Assembly: GCA_938005545.1 (NCBI GenBank)
Contig: CALKXV010000002.1
Coordinates: 35,092-99,091 of the forward strand
Length of the DNA stretch: 64,000 nucleotides
Origin: an uncultured Paracoccaceae bacterium
Lineage (GTDB): Bacteria; Pseudomonadota; Alphaproteobacteria; Rhodobacterales; Rhodobacteraceae
Direction: 5' to 3'
Part shown: one piece after another, positions 53,402 through 63,796 of the stretch
Numbering within the stretch: the first letter of the stretch is position 1
How the letters are laid out: each line of letters begins with the position of its first letter
Translations under genes and position numbers: made by a program
The notes under the pieces: generated by a model
Told to the model about the DNA's origin: nothing
Seen by the model: only the letters and a program-made list of their open reading frames with translations
Databases searched by the model: none

Positions 53402-54921
53402 AACAACAGCCCAATCACCAACCCGAAACAGACCATTGCGATCAGCAGTGCCAGTCGCCCGAGCCACGGCGTTGTCTTTTGACGTGGCTGATTGGATAGG
53501 GATTGCTGGATTAGAAAATCTTCCGCCATCTGTGGCAACCGCGGGCCAAAGCGACTTAACACTCTAAGGGTTTTTGTCAGATCCCGAAGGATTGCCTTGG
53601 GTCCGATGCTTTCGGTAATGTAACTTTCGACGGTCGGTCGTGCGACGCTCCAGATGTTGATGTGTGGATCCAGTGACCGCGCGACGCCTTCAACAACTAC
53701 CATGGTGCGCTGCAACAAGATAAGCTCGGTCCGGGTTTCCATACCAAAGCGTTCTGTCACTTCGAACAGATAACTTAGCAGACGCCCCATTGATATTCGG
53801 CTGGCGTCCATCCCAAAGATCGGCTCACCGACAGCCCGAAGCGCACGGGCGAAATCATCCACGTCCCGATCTGCGGGCACATAACCGGCTTCGAAATGCA
53901 CTTCGGCAACGCGCTGATAATCCTTACGGATAAACCCGATCAGAATTTCGGCATAAACACGCCGCGTATATTCGTCGATGCGGCCCATGATCCCAAAATC
54001 AAGCGCGACCAAATCACCGTTTGTAGCGACCTGTAGGTTGCCTTGGTGCATATCAGCGTGGAAAAATCCATCACGAAGCGCATGACTTAAGAATGTCGTT
54101 AACACCTTTTCGGCCAAAGCGACCCGATCAAACCCAGCCTGATCAATGGCATCAAGATCGCCCAGCGGAATTCCATCCGCCCATTCAAGCGTCATGACGC
54201 GCCGCGATGACAGATCCCAACGCGCCCGCGGCACGTGAAAGCCAACATCATGCGCCGTTTTGCCCGCAAATTCATCGGCGCTTGCCGTTTCAAGACGCAG
54301 ATCCAATTCCCCCATAACCACGCCTTCGAAGTGCGTGATCACGTCCATGGGCCGCAGACGCCGCGATCCGGGCGACAAAACCTCGACCATCCGCGCAGCG
54401 AAATAAAAGGCATCGATGTCGCGCTGAAACGCCTGCTCAATCCGGGGGCGCAAGACTTTGACGGCAACAGCCTCGCCGGTTTCTACCAAATGTGCTTTGT
54501 GGACCTGTGCGATGGAAGCTGCAGCGACCGGTTCCGAAAAATCGGAAAACACTTCAGCCAAGGGCCGACCAAATTCCGTTTCCACGGTCTGCTTAGCCGT
54601 ATCTGTTGGAAAGGGTGGTAATTTATCTTGAAGGACTCGGAGTTCTTCGGCCATATCGCTTCCGACCAAATCGGCACGCGTCGACAAAATTTGCCCGAAC
54701 TTGATGTAGGCCGGGCCCAAGGCCGTTAAGGCGCGCGGCGCTGGCGAAAGCGACGGATCGCCCTTGTATCCCAGCCATTTGAACGGCCAACCCAAAACAC
54801 GTGCGGCAACCCGAAGCGACGGCGGCGCATCCAATGCTTCGAGAACCACGCGCATGGCGCCCGTGCGCTCAAACGTTGCGCCCGTGCGGATCAATCGCAA
54901 GATATTTTGTGGTCCGCGCAC
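53398..54921 (-). CDS. ubiB: Ubiquinone biosynthesis protein UbiB
   Basis: A 507-residue protein of the ABC1/ADCK/UbiB atypical kinase family. It has the KxGQ motif in AYIKFGQILSTRADLVG (Lys74-Gln77), kinase-like loops (FHADMHQGNLQVATNGDLVALDFGIMG) and a C-terminal membrane helix (LALLIAMVCFGLVIGLLF). It supports ubiquinone synthesis at the inner membrane; the exact reaction is unsettled. It lies one base after ubiE, as in many alphaproteobacteria. Confidence 0.95.
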   Translation of the reverse strand: MRGPQNILRLIRTGATFERTGAMRVVLEALDAPPSLRVAARVLGWPFKWLGYKGDPSLSPAPRALTALGPAYIKFGQILSTRADLVGSDMAEELRVLQDKLPPFPTDTAKQTVETEFGRPLAEVFSDFSEPVAAASIAQVHKAHLVETGEAVAVKVLRPRIEQAFQRDIDAFYFAARMVEVLSPGSRRLRPMDVITHFEGVVMGELDLRLETASADEFAGKTAHDVGFHVPRARWDLSSRRVMTLEWADGIPLGDLDAIDQAGFDRVALAEKVLTTFLSHALRDGFFHADMHQGNLQVATNGDLVALDFGIMGRIDEYTRRVYAEILIGFIRKDYQRVAEVHFEAGYVPADRDVDDFARALRAVGEPIFGMDASRISMGRLLSYLFEVTERFGMETRTELILLQRTMVVVEGVARSLDPHINIWSVARPTVESYITESIGPKAILRDLTKTLRVLSRFGPRLPQMAEDFLIQQSLSNQPRQKTTPWLGRLALLIAMVCFGLVIGLLF

Positions 54922-54922
54922 C

Positions 54923-55675
54923 CTAAAGCTTCCAACCCGAATGAAGCGCGGCGATGCCCATCGACAGATTGCGATACTTTACCTGTTCGAATCCGGCATC
55001 CCGTACCATGGATGCAAAGGTGTCCTGATCTGGGAAATTTCGGATTGATTCCACTAGGTATTGATAGCTGTCGCGGTCGTTCGCAATGGCTTGGCCCATG
55101 CGCGGAATGACATTGAACGAATAAAGGTCATAAGCCTTTTGCATTGCCGGGTTCGGCAGTTGCGAAAACTCGAGCACCATCACACGTCCACCGGGGCGCA
55201 GAACTCGAAACGCTTCGCTCAAGGCGTCGGGAATACGCGTGACATTCCGAATGCCGAAGGAAATCGTATAAACGTCAAAGCTGTTGTCGGGCAAAGGTAA
55301 GGCCATCGCATCGCCCGTCACCCAATCCAATTGATCGGAAAGTGCGGCCGCTTCTGCGCGTTTGCGACCCTCGATCAACATTGGTTCGGTCAGATCCAGA
55401 ACCACGGCGGACGCACCGGGTGCGCGTTTCAAGAACCGAAAAGAAATGTCCCCAGTTCCGCCGGCCACATCCAAAAGACGCTGACCCGAACGTGGCGCCA
55501 GCCAATCCATCATTGCGTCTTTCCAAAGTCTGTGAATGCCCATCGACATCACGTCGTTCATGACATCATAGCGTGATGCGACGTTCGAAAAAACACCATG
55601 GACCAGCCCGGCTTTTTCGTCTTCACGCACTTCGCGCGCACCGAAATGAGTTGTATTTGAACTGTCTTCCGTCAT
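54923..55675 (-). CDS. ubiE: Ubiquinone/menaquinone methyltransferase UbiE
   Basis: A 250-residue SAM-dependent C-methyltransferase. The SAM-binding motif [14 protein letters not shown] is at 68-81, and UbiE signatures [18 protein letters not shown] and [11 protein letters not shown] are present. It methylates a benzoquinol intermediate of ubiquinone. The ATG at 55675 is chosen since the homologous N-terminus starts there; the frame open to 56005 lies opposite mutM. Confidence 0.96.
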   Translation of the reverse strand: MTEDSSNTTHFGAREVREDEKAGLVHGVFSNVASRYDVMNDVMSMGIHRLWKDAMMDWLAPRSGQRLLDVAGGTGDISFRFLKRAPGASAVVLDLTEPMLIEGRKRAEAAALSDQLDWVTGDAMALPLPDNSFDVYTISFGIRNVTRIPDALSEAFRVLRPGGRVMVLEFSQLPNPAMQKAYDLYSFNVIPRMGQAIANDRDSYQYLVESIRNFPDQDTFASMVRDAGFEQVKYRNLSMGIAALHSGWKL

Positions 55676-55826
55676 GGGCTTTTCTTCTCTGGCCTGGCTG
55701 TGCCTTATACCTTGGACAGGACAAAGAACACAGGGCATGTGGCGGTGATGAACCAGTTTGAAATATGGGTGTGTCTTCAAAGGATTGTGAGCGGCGGAAT
55801 CGTCGCAGGCCCTGTCGGGAGCCGAT

Positions 55827-56678
55827 ATGCCTGAGTTACCCGAGGTTGAAACCGTGCGCGCGGGCCTATTGCCCGTGATGGAAGGCGTCGAAATCACCCG
55901 TGCGGATGTGAACCGGCCCGATTTACGCTGGCCATTTCCCGATCGCATGGCTGAACGTTTGACGGGCACCACAGTCACCGCGTTGCGCCGTCGGTCCAAA
56001 TACATACTGGCCGATCTGTCGAGCGGCGAAACCCTGATTATTCACCTTGGCATGTCTGGGCGCATCTTGATCTCGGGCGATCCGCTGGGGCAATTCCATC
56101 AAGATCATCCAGAGCGCGAAAAACACGACCACGTCGTTTTTCACCTTGGGAATGGTGGACGCGTCACTTTCAATGATCCGCGGCGGTTTGGGGCAATGGA
56201 CTTGATTGCAACAGACAAGGCCGAAACCCACGAACTTTTGGCATCGCTTGGTCCCGAACCCTTGGGTAATACCTTTAACGAAGCGTATCTGGTCGACGCA
56301 TTAAAGGGACGCCGCACACCGATCAAATCGGCGCTTTTAGACCAACGTATCATCGCGGGATTGGGCAACATTTACGTCTGCGAAGTTCTGTTTCGCACCG
56401 GCATCTCACCCTTGCGAAAAACGGATCAAATTGCGGACAAGCGGGTCGCCGCCTTGGTTCCAGTTATCCGCGATGTACTCTCCGAAGCAATTGCTGCGGG
56501 CGGTTCTAGTTTGAAGGACTATCGACAAACCGACGGCGAACTGGGGTACTTTCAACACAGGTTTCAGGTCTATGATCGGGAAGGTGAACCGTGTCAAACA
56601 CCTGATTGCAAGGGTATAATTTCCCGCGTTACCCAATCTGGCCGCTCAAGTTTTTACTGTCCTCAGTGCCAAAGATAG
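55827..56678 (+). CDS. mutM: Formamidopyrimidine-DNA glycosylase MutM (Fpg)
   Basis: A 283-residue DNA glycosylase for oxidised purines. The N-terminus [14 protein letters not shown] carries the catalytic Pro2 and Glu3; the C-terminal zinc finger has Cys256, Cys261, Cys278 and Cys281. It is transcribed divergently from ubiE across 151 bases. The mutM - enoyl-CoA hydratase - rpsT order is common in alphaproteobacteria. Confidence 0.97.
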   Translation: MPELPEVETVRAGLLPVMEGVEITRADVNRPDLRWPFPDRMAERLTGTTVTALRRRSKYILADLSSGETLIIHLGMSGRILISGDPLGQFHQDHPEREKHDHVVFHLGNGGRVTFNDPRRFGAMDLIATDKAETHELLASLGPEPLGNTFNEAYLVDALKGRRTPIKSALLDQRIIAGLGNIYVCEVLFRTGISPLRKTDQIADKRVAALVPVIRDVLSEAIAAGGSSLKDYRQTDGELGYFQHRFQVYDREGEPCQTPDCKGIISRVTQSGRSSFYCPQCQR

Positions 56679-56739
56679 CTTGAACCCCGACCAAGGGCTG
56701 ATACTTCTTCCTCTTGACCGATTCCAAGGGAAGACACCC

Positions 56740-57516
56740 ATGGCCTTTAAGATGATCGCCGTCGAGACCGTTGAACACATCACAACCATCCGCCTGAACC
56801 GGCCAGATGCCCTGAACGCCCTTAACCTCGAACTTTTGGGCGAATTGTCAGATGCCGTCACCACAGCTTCGGATGATGACAAGGTGCGGTGCATCATCAT
56901 CACTGGCTCGGACAAAGCCTTTGCGGCGGGCGCGGACATTACGGAAATGGCCGAAAAGACGTTCCATCAGGTTCTTACGGAGGACTTATTCACCAAAGAA
57001 ACCGAGGCTCTTTTGCGATGCCGCAAGCCGATTATCGCAGCCGTTGCGGGCTATGCACTTGGGGGTGGATGCGAATTGGCGATGATGTGCGACTTCATCA
57101 TTGCTGCCGATAACGCCAAATTTGGCCAGCCCGAGATTAATCTGGGCGTGGTTGCGGGCATCGGCGGGACGCAGAGGCTGACGCGTTTCGTCGGCAAATC
57201 CAAGGCGATGGAAATGAATTTGACCGGTCGGTTTATGGAGGCTGAGGAAGCCGAACGTTCCGGACTGGTCAGCCGTGTTGTCCCGCTCAAAGACCTGATG
57301 GACGAAGCCACTGCGGCTGCCGAAAAAATTGCGGATAAATCCATGCTGACCACTATGGTCGTCAAAGAATCGGTCAATCGAAGTTACGAAATGACCCTTC
57401 GCGAAGGAATTCTGTACGAACGCCGGATGTTCCACGCCCTTTTTGCCACTGATGATCAGAAAGAAGGCATGGCGGCGTTTTTGGAAAAGCGCGAACCCCA
57501 GTTCCGCGACAAATAG
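56740..57516 (+). CDS. Enoyl-CoA hydratase
   Basis: A 258-residue crotonase-fold enzyme. The oxyanion-hole loop [10 protein letters not shown] (61-70) and the two catalytic glutamates in [11 protein letters not shown] (Glu112) and [21 protein letters not shown] (Glu132) are present, so it should hydrate trans-2-enoyl-CoA. The ATG at 56740, with AAGGGAAG upstream, is preferred to the in-frame start at 56680 that would directly follow mutM. Confidence 0.94.
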   Translation: MAFKMIAVETVEHITTIRLNRPDALNALNLELLGELSDAVTTASDDDKVRCIIITGSDKAFAAGADITEMAEKTFHQVLTEDLFTKETEALLRCRKPIIAAVAGYALGGGCELAMMCDFIIAADNAKFGQPEINLGVVAGIGGTQRLTRFVGKSKAMEMNLTGRFMEAEEAERSGLVSRVVPLKDLMDEATAAAEKIADKSMLTTMVVKESVNRSYEMTLREGILYERRMFHALFATDDQKEGMAAFLEKREPQFRDK

Positions 57517-57661
57517 GGGCTTTCCAAAGCCAGCCCGATGGGCTATCCGACCGGCTGAACATGCGCGTGGAGCCCGCTTAGGCTATGTGTCCTTCGGTCA
57601 AACTGACCGGAACGGGTCTTTACGTGAAACGAACAACAGACCGAAGGTAAGGACCTTAACC

Positions 57662-57925
57662 ATGGCAAATTCGCCCCAAGCCAAGAAACGCGCGCGTCAG
57701 AACGCCCGTCGTCTTGAAATCAACAAAGCTCGCCGTTCGCGCATCCGTACTCATCTTCGCAAGGTCGAAGAAGCCATCGAATCCGGTGACAAGGAAGCGG
57801 CAGCAACAGCGCTGAAAGCGGCTCAGCCTGAATTGATGCGCGGTGTGACCAAGGGCATCTATCACAAGAACACAGCTGCACGGAAAATGTCGCGCCTGAC
57901 ATCGCGTGCGAAAGCCATGGCCTAA
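57662..57925 (+). CDS. rpsT: 30S ribosomal protein S20
   Basis: An 87-residue, very basic protein: [19 protein letters not shown], then [19 protein letters not shown] and the C-terminal [26 protein letters not shown], a full-length S20. AAGGACC precedes the ATG. The 145-base gap from the enoyl-CoA hydratase probably holds its promoter. In many alphaproteobacteria dnaA follows; here the next gene is the convergent adenosyltransferase. Confidence 0.97.
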   Translation: MANSPQAKKRARQNARRLEINKARRSRIRTHLRKVEEAIESGDKEAAATALKAAQPELMRGVTKGIYHKNTAARKMSRLTSRAKAMA

Positions 57926-57938
57926 CCGCTTAGCGGTT
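57924..57938. terminator. Palindrome shared by convergent rpsT and adenosyltransferase ends
   Basis: AACCGC-TTA-GCGGTT is a perfect 6-base stem that covers both stop codons. Only short T-runs flank it, so it is a weak bidirectional terminator at best. Confidence 0.4.
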
Positions 57939-58502
57939 TGCCCCGGGTTGCCAAAGTACATCTGCCCGGCCCTCGTCGTTTGCGATGCGTGCCGCGCAGA
58001 AAAACCAGTCGGACAAGCGGTTTAGATATGTCACCGCTGCCGCATTCACCTCTTCATCGCCAGCCAGCTCAACGGTCAACCGCTCGGCACGTCGCGCAAC
58101 CGTGCGTGACAGGTGCAAGTAAGACGCCAAGGCAGACCCAGCAGGCAGAATGAACGATTTCAACGGTTCCAGCCGTGCGATCATGTCGTCGATCTCGGAT
58201 TCCAGTCGCGTCGTCTGATCCGCGCTCATTCGCAAAACCGGGTAACCGGCTTCATCGTCTTTTGACATGTCGGGGCGGCAAAGATCTGCACCCAGATCGA
58301 ACAAGTCGTTCTGTATGCGCGACAAAGCAAAATCCGTTTCGCCATCGGCGTGAAGCCGTGCCAATCCCAGCGTCGCGTTCAATTCGTCGACTGTGCCATA
58401 GGCCGTCACACGCAAGGCATGCTTGGCAACCCTGTCGCCATTGCCCAGCGCTGTTTCGCCCGCATCGCCCGTCTTGGTGTAAATCTTGTTCAAAACAACC
58501 AT
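57930..58502 (-). CDS. PduO-type cob(I)alamin adenosyltransferase
   Basis: A 190-residue ATP:corrinoid adenosyltransferase that makes adenosylcobalamin. The family's KIYTKTGDAGETALGNGDRVAKHALRVTAYGTVDELNATLG start and the FILPAGSALASYLHLSRTVARRAERL block are clear. The product serves B12-dependent mutases, including those of the ethylmalonyl-CoA pathway suggested by mcd. It lies four bases upstream of a HIG1-domain gene on the same strand. In many alphaproteobacteria it precedes etfB, which here is 47 kb away. Confidence 0.94.
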   Translation of the reverse strand: MVVLNKIYTKTGDAGETALGNGDRVAKHALRVTAYGTVDELNATLGLARLHADGETDFALSRIQNDLFDLGADLCRPDMSKDDEAGYPVLRMSADQTTRLESEIDDMIARLEPLKSFILPAGSALASYLHLSRTVARRAERLTVELAGDEEVNAAAVTYLNRLSDWFFCAARIANDEGRADVLWQPGANR

Positions 58503-58506
58503 GCTG

Positions 58507-58710
58507 TTAGCTCCCGCGCCGGATCAAAACAAAAATCAGAATGACCACAACCGCGAAAGCCTGGGCATAAATGCGATACCGCATGATCCGATTGGCGTGC
58601 TTGCGGTTAAAGTCGCCGCCCTTTGCGAACCCACCGATACCAGTCAGCAAGATGAGTAGAACGGCCAACACCGCCACAGCGACGACAATGAAAAGCGGAT
58701 CGTTTAACAT
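58507..58710 (-). CDS. HIG1-domain twin-transmembrane protein
   Basis: A 67-residue protein with two membrane helices (FIVVAVAVLAVLLILLTGIGGFA and FAVVVILIFVLI) joined by a basic loop with NRIMRYRIYAQAF, the hypoxia-induced-gene HIG1 pattern. Related proteins associate with respiratory oxidases; the role here is unknown. It is four bases upstream of the adenosyltransferase and 53 bases after the short-chain dehydrogenase. Confidence 0.8.
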   Translation of the reverse strand: MLNDPLFIVVAVAVLAVLLILLTGIGGFAKGGDFNRKHANRIMRYRIYAQAFAVVVILIFVLIRRGS

Positions 58711-58763
58711 TTGGCTCTCCTTACTTCACGGTGACCTAGAACAGTTCCGACGAAAAGCGAAGG

Positions 58764-59603
58764 TCAGATGCGGACCAAAAGACGGTCAAGCATGCGCGTC
58801 GACAAAATCCGGCGCAAGAACCAAAAGGCCTTCGTCGGCGTGGTTATCCGATACCGCGCACGCGGTCTTGTGTGCTCCAGTGCTTTCACCACCGCATCCG
58901 TAACGGCACTTGCCGGAAGCTCAAACATATCTGGTTTGCCCACGTCCGCATAAAGCCTTGGGATTACGACATTTTCATAGTTCTCTGCATGAACGGATGC
59001 TTTGTAGTCGATCCATTTTTCGAAGTGCGGTTGCGATTTGATACGAATGTCGCTGGTAATCGGGCCGGGTTCGATCAGCACAATGTGGATACCGGTGCCG
59101 TCCATTTCCAAACGCAGCGTATCAGCCCAACCTTCCATCGCAAATTTGGTTGCATTGTAAGGCCCACGGCGACGCAAAGCGGCAAATCCAAGGATCGAGG
59201 AGTTCATCAAAACTCGCCCGTGCCCTTGGGCACGAAACACTGGAATCAACATCCGGGCCAATTCGTGTTGGGCGAAAAAGTTGGTTTCGAAAATCGCCCG
59301 CATCGCAGCCACCGGCACGTCTTCCAGGAACGCCGGAAATCCGAAAGCCCCGTTGTTGAACAAGGCATCTAGCGTTCCGCCGGTCCGTTCCAACGTTTCG
59401 GCCACTGCGGCTTCCATGCTGACCTGATCATTGTAATCCAACACAAAGCTTTCCAGCCCTTCGTCCTCAAGACGCGCGCAATCCTCGGGCTTGCGGCACG
59501 TCGCAAAAACCCGCCACCCACGTTTGGCCAACCCGTGTGCCGCGTCATATCCGATGCCTGACGAACAACCCGTGATCAGAATGGTTTTCTGCGCGTCCGC
59601 CAT
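58764..59603 (-). CDS. Short-chain dehydrogenase/reductase
   Basis: A 279-residue classical SDR: the cofactor motif TGCSSGIG (11-18), the active-site Ser in MNSSILG (135-136) and YNATK (Tyr149, Lys153). NAD(P)-dependent; substrate unknown. The ATG at 59603 has GGAGAA seven bases upstream and is preferred to the frame start at 59657. It is divergent from the GFA gene over 34 bases. Confidence 0.92.
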   Translation of the reverse strand: MADAQKTILITGCSSGIGYDAAHGLAKRGWRVFATCRKPEDCARLEDEGLESFVLDYNDQVSMEAAVAETLERTGGTLDALFNNGAFGFPAFLEDVPVAAMRAIFETNFFAQHELARMLIPVFRAQGHGRVLMNSSILGFAALRRRGPYNATKFAMEGWADTLRLEMDGTGIHIVLIEPGPITSDIRIKSQPHFEKWIDYKASVHAENYENVVIPRLYADVGKPDMFELPASAVTDAVVKALEHTRPRARYRITTPTKAFWFLRRILSTRMLDRLLVRI

Positions 59604-59637
59604 ATGGCATTCTCCATCAATGAAACAGGAGACAGAC

Positions 59638-60051
59638 ATGACAACCCATCGCGCCACCTGTCAATGCGGAGCACTCACGGCCACGTTCGAAGACGATCCA
59701 GATTTCGTCATCGCCTGTAATTGTATCGCCTGCCAAAAACGTACTGGTGCACCTTTCGGAACCGGCGCTTACTTTCGCAAGTCTCGGATGACGGTGACGG
59801 GTGCAGCCAACACTTGGGCGCGCACTGCGGATACTGGGCGCGCGTTGGAAAACTTCTTTTGCCCGACATGCGCGACAACACTTTATTGGACCTTAGAAAT
59901 GCGGCCCGATTACATTGGTGTGGCTTACGGCAGCTTTGACACCAAACTGCCCCACCCAGTTCGTGCGATTTGGACCGAAGCACAGCATGATTGGGTCAGC
60001 TTTCCCCAAGATTGGCCGACTTTCCCGAAAGGAACGCCGGAACCAACTTAG
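59638..60051 (+). CDS. GFA family protein (glutathione-dependent formaldehyde-activating enzyme fold)
   Basis: A 137-residue protein with the CENP-V/GFA fold. Zinc ligands fit Cys8/Cys10 (ATCQCGAL), Cys27/Cys29/Cys32 (ACNCIACQK) and Cys75/Cys78 (FFCPTCATTLYW). The founding member condenses glutathione with formaldehyde, but most homologues have unknown substrates. The ATG at 59638 follows AGGAGA. Its stop overlaps the convergent SH3-protein gene by four bases. Confidence 0.88.
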   Translation: MTTHRATCQCGALTATFEDDPDFVIACNCIACQKRTGAPFGTGAYFRKSRMTVTGAANTWARTADTGRALENFFCPTCATTLYWTLEMRPDYIGVAYGSFDTKLPHPVRAIWTEAQHDWVSFPQDWPTFPKGTPEPT

Positions 60052-60584
60052 CTAGGCGTCTGTTCTTTCAAGTATTTGCCTGAAATCCATCCGGTGGTGT
60101 CGCCATCGACTGTAACGATCTGCATCCATCCGTTTTTGCTGCCGATAACTTCGGCTTCGGTGCCAAGAGTTACCTGGGTCACAACCGCGTTCGACGTGCC
60201 CGGACCTTGGCGCAGGTTTACACGATTTCCGGAAACCACCCACGTTACGATTGGCGTTTTCGCAACTGGTTCTGCATTTTCAACCCCTTGTTCGGGGTCA
60301 ATCGCCTTAGGCACACCACGAAGCGCAACAGTTTGATAACTGGATTTCTGTTCCAAACGTGCTTTCGCACCCGCTTCAATTGCCAACGCAATGGCGTCAG
60401 ACTCCGTCAGCAATGGCTCGGGTTCGAGCGAAACTTCGTCGATCCGGTCATTCATGCCAACCATAGACGCCAAAGTCAGAGCAGCCGGAGCTTCACGTGT
60501 GACAACGGGACGGCGCGATTGCTCCCCGAAGACTTGCAGAACGACAAAAAATGCGGCCAACGTGACCACGATCAATTTAAACAT
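60048..60584 (-). CDS. Membrane-anchored or secreted bacterial SH3-domain protein
   Basis: A 178-residue protein with an N-terminal signal/anchor helix (MFKLIVVTLAAFFVVLQVFG), a long polar middle and a C-terminal SH3b domain (WVVSGNRVNLRQGPGTSNAVVTQVTLGTEAEVIG ... TTGWISGKYL). SH3b domains usually bind peptidoglycan, so an envelope role is likely. The ATG at 60584 with GGGGGAA upstream is preferred to the frame start at 60626. It is divergent from parC. Confidence 0.82.
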   Translation of the reverse strand: MFKLIVVTLAAFFVVLQVFGEQSRRPVVTREAPAALTLASMVGMNDRIDEVSLEPEPLLTESDAIALAIEAGAKARLEQKSSYQTVALRGVPKAIDPEQGVENAEPVAKTPIVTWVVSGNRVNLRQGPGTSNAVVTQVTLGTEAEVIGSKNGWMQIVTVDGDTTGWISGKYLKEQTPS

Positions 60585-60731
60585 TTCGATTCCCCCCAAG
60601 GGATGACCCGACTTACGACTCGGCAAGAACAGAATACAGCGGAAAGGCCGCGAATTTAGGGGGAAACTCTAGGTGTTGTTTTCAGATCAAGCGCCTTTAC
60701 CCCCACACATCTGGGGTCTAATACAGCATTT

Positions 60732-63029
60732 ATGAGCGACAGCCCCGACGACCCCAAGATCGAGCCTCGGAATCTTGCCGAACCTTTGCGTCGGGCCATC
60801 GGTGATCGCTATTTAACCTATGCGTTGTCGACAATTATGCACCGCGCGCTTCCCGATGTGCGCGACGGATTGAAACCCGTACATCGGCGAATCCTTTACG
60901 TGATGTCGCGGCTTCGGCTGTCGCCGACAGGGGGATTTCTGAAATCTGCGAAGATTTCCGGCGACACAATGGGCGATTTCCACCCCCACGGCGACAGCGC
61001 GATCTACGATGCAATGGCGCGGCTGGCGCAGGATTTCAATGTTCGTTATCCGCTGGTCGATGGCCAAGGCAACTTCGGCAATATCGATGGCGATAACCCG
61101 GCCGCCTCGCGGTACACAGAAGCAAGGATGACAGTCGCGGCCGAAGCGCTTTTACAAGGCCTTGACGAAAACGCCGTCGATTTTCGTGACAACTATGATG
61201 GCCGTCTGGAAGAACCCATTGTCCTGCCCGCCGCCTTCCCGAACCTTCTTGCCAACGGTTCCTCGGGCATCGCGGTTGGCATGGCCACCAACATCCCGCC
61301 CCATAACATCACTGAACTTTGTGATGCCTGCATCCATCTTGCGAAGGCCGAGAATTCGGAACGCGTGCGCGACGATACACTGATCGAGTTTGTGAAAGGC
61401 CCGGATTTCCCAACAGGCGGAACCATCGTCGAACCTGCCGATGCCATCGCCGAAGCCTATCGCACCGGTCGCGGTGGGTTTCGTGTGCGCGCTAAGTGGG
61501 AAGTAGAAGACCTGGGTCGTGGTCAATGGCAGATCGTCGTCACAGAGATCCCGTATCAGGTTCAGAAATCCCGGCTTATCGAAAAGATCGCCGAGACGAT
61601 CCAGACAAAGAAGGTTCCGATACTCGGCGACATCCGCGACGAAAGCGCCGAGGACATCCGCATTGTGCTGGAACCCCGCTCGCGCAATGTCGAACCCGAA
61701 GTTCTGATGAATATGCTGTACCGGAACTCAGATCTGGAAAGTCGGTTCAGTCTGAACATGAACGTGCTGATCGACGGCGTCACACCCAAAGTGGCCTCGT
61801 TGAAAGAAGTGCTGCGCGCTTTTATGGCGCATCGCCAAGACGTGCTGCTGCGCCGCTCGCAATTCCGTCTGGACAAGATCGATCACCGTCTGGAGGTCTT
61901 GGAAGGCTTCATCACGGCGTTTTTGAACCTCGACCGAGTGATCGACATCATCCGCTACGACGACGAACCCAAAGCTGCCCTGATGCGCGAAGACTGGTCC
62001 AAGGACCATAAACGCGCGAGTTCTGAAAAAGACTATAAGACACCTGCTCCCGGCGAAGGCGAACTGTCCGAAGTTCAAGTCGACGCCATCTTGAACATGC
62101 GGCTCCGTTCACTCCGCCGTCTGGAAGAACTGGAGCTCAGGAACGAGTTTGACGAGCTGACCAAGGAACGCGCCGATCTGGAAGACCTTCTGGAAAACGA
62201 CAGTCGCCAGTGGAAGACCATCGCTGATCAATTGCGCGATGTGAAGAAAACCTTTGGCGATGCGCGACGCAGCGACTTTGCCGAAGCCGTCGAAATCGAA
62301 GACGTGCCTCTTGAAGCGATGATCGACCGCGAACCGATCACTGTGGTCTGTTCAAAGATGGGCTGGATCCGCGGCATGACCGGCCACATCGATTTGACCC
62401 GAGAACTGAAGTTCAAAGATGGCGACGCCCCGCGCTTCACGTTCCACGCTGAAACCACGGATCGTTTGCTGGTCTTTGGTTCAAACGGTCGCTTTTATAC
62501 GCTGTCAGCCTCCAACCTGCCCGGCGGGCGCGGCATGGGTGAACCCCTACGCTTGATTGTCGATCTTCCAAACGAAGCCGAAATCGTTGCCTTGTTCATC
62601 CACCGTCCGGGCGAAAAACTGTTGGTCGCCTCGTCGGCAGGTGACGGATTTGTAGTCGCCGAAGATGAGATTGTCGCACAAACCCGTGCAGGTAAACAGG
62701 CGCTGAATGTCAAAGGCGACGTCCGTGCCTTGGCGTGCCGCGCAATCGATGGCGATCACGTGGCGACGATTGGCCAGAACCGGAAGATGCTGGTCTTCCC
62801 ACTGGCCGAGCTGCCGGAAATGAGTCGCGGCAAAGGCGTGCGGCTTCAGAAATTTAAGGACGGCGGGTTGTCGGACGTGCGCACTTTCCAAATGGCAGAC
62901 GGCCTGACATGGTTAGACCCGGCTGGACGCACCCGTACCGTCACCGAATTGGAAGAATGGCAAGGCGCCCGAGCCGCAGCCGGTCGCATGGCCCCACGCG
63001 GCTTCCCGCAAGACAATACGTTTACTTAA
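60732..63029 (+). CDS. parC: DNA topoisomerase IV subunit A
   Basis: A 765-residue type IIA topoisomerase subunit. The winged-helix core has the QRDR-like region [20 protein letters not shown] and the active-site Tyr128 in [10 protein letters not shown]; the C-terminal half has the beta-pinwheel repeats (for example [11 protein letters not shown]). Length and the C-terminal spacing favour ParC over GyrA. It decatenates sister chromosomes. The partner parE is not in the window. Confidence 0.93.
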   Translation: MSDSPDDPKIEPRNLAEPLRRAIGDRYLTYALSTIMHRALPDVRDGLKPVHRRILYVMSRLRLSPTGGFLKSAKISGDTMGDFHPHGDSAIYDAMARLAQDFNVRYPLVDGQGNFGNIDGDNPAASRYTEARMTVAAEALLQGLDENAVDFRDNYDGRLEEPIVLPAAFPNLLANGSSGIAVGMATNIPPHNITELCDACIHLAKAENSERVRDDTLIEFVKGPDFPTGGTIVEPADAIAEAYRTGRGGFRVRAKWEVEDLGRGQWQIVVTEIPYQVQKSRLIEKIAETIQTKKVPILGDIRDESAEDIRIVLEPRSRNVEPEVLMNMLYRNSDLESRFSLNMNVLIDGVTPKVASLKEVLRAFMAHRQDVLLRRSQFRLDKIDHRLEVLEGFITAFLNLDRVIDIIRYDDEPKAALMREDWSKDHKRASSEKDYKTPAPGEGELSEVQVDAILNMRLRSLRRLEELELRNEFDELTKERADLEDLLENDSRQWKTIADQLRDVKKTFGDARRSDFAEAVEIEDVPLEAMIDREPITVVCSKMGWIRGMTGHIDLTRELKFKDGDAPRFTFHAETTDRLLVFGSNGRFYTLSASNLPGGRGMGEPLRLIVDLPNEAEIVALFIHRPGEKLLVASSAGDGFVVAEDEIVAQTRAGKQALNVKGDVRALACRAIDGDHVATIGQNRKMLVFPLAELPEMSRGKGVRLQKFKDGGLSDVRTFQMADGLTWLDPAGRTRTVTELEEWQGARAAAGRMAPRGFPQDNTFT

Positions 63030-63159
63030 GGCATTTTGGGGCACGTCCGCATATGAACGTGCAATCAAACACTTGCGCAAAATGATGCGCCCATCGTGAC
63101 ATTGCAGGCGGAAGGTCAAAACGCTAGGACGGACCTCACTTGAACTGGAGGGGCAGTAG

Positions 63160-63789
63160 ATGCGAAATTGGGCTGTTATCTTAGGATGCCTTGGCCTGAT
63201 GGCCTGCGCCGCGGAAGAAGACCTGACGCAAACCCCAGACCCACTTGGGCAATTCCGACTTGGCCACAACATTGCCATTGCGGACAATGTGACCAAAGGC
63301 CCGTTTTCCCGCGCATTCACCGAAACCCAACTTGAAGTCTCGGTTCAGAATGCCGTCGCTAAACGCCTCCGCCGTTACGACGGGGACGGGCTATATCATT
63401 TGGGCATCGTGGTTGGCGGGTTGGTTTTGGCGCAACCCGGCATTCCGGTGGTCTATGCCCCGCAATCGGTGATGATTTTGGACGTCACAGTTTTTGACAA
63501 CACGACCCAAGCCAAATTGAACGAAGAACCCGAACGCATTTTTGCAGGCGAAGGCATTAGAAATGCAACTCCGTTTATTGGGTCTGGTTTTGTACGGTCC
63601 GCCGAAGCTCAACTGGAAAATCTGTCTGCGAGTGCGGCGCGGCAAATCGAAGACTGGCTGAACGAAAATCCCCAATGGTTTGCGCCTCGCGAAGGCCAAA
63701 CCCGCGTCCCATATGACGTTCGCGTGGATGCTCCGCCGATCGACGTCAGCTCGACCAACGACATCAACAGCGAACCCCGCGACAACTGA
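63160..63789 (+). CDS. Lipoprotein of unknown function
   Basis: A 209-residue protein with a lipoprotein signal (lipobox LMAC, Cys16). The mature part starts acidic, then has alternating strands and helices (GLYHLGIVVGGLVLAQPGIPVVYAPQSVMILDVTVFD). I cannot assign a family or function. It is monocistronic between parC and tuf, with a gap of 130 bases before it that shows only a short inverted GCACGT/ACGTGC repeat. Confidence 0.75.
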   Translation: MRNWAVILGCLGLMACAAEEDLTQTPDPLGQFRLGHNIAIADNVTKGPFSRAFTETQLEVSVQNAVAKRLRRYDGDGLYHLGIVVGGLVLAQPGIPVVYAPQSVMILDVTVFDNTTQAKLNEEPERIFAGEGIRNATPFIGSGFVRSAEAQLENLSASAARQIEDWLNENPQWFAPREGQTRVPYDVRVDAPPIDVSSTNDINSEPRDN

Positions 63790-63796
63790 CGCTTGA

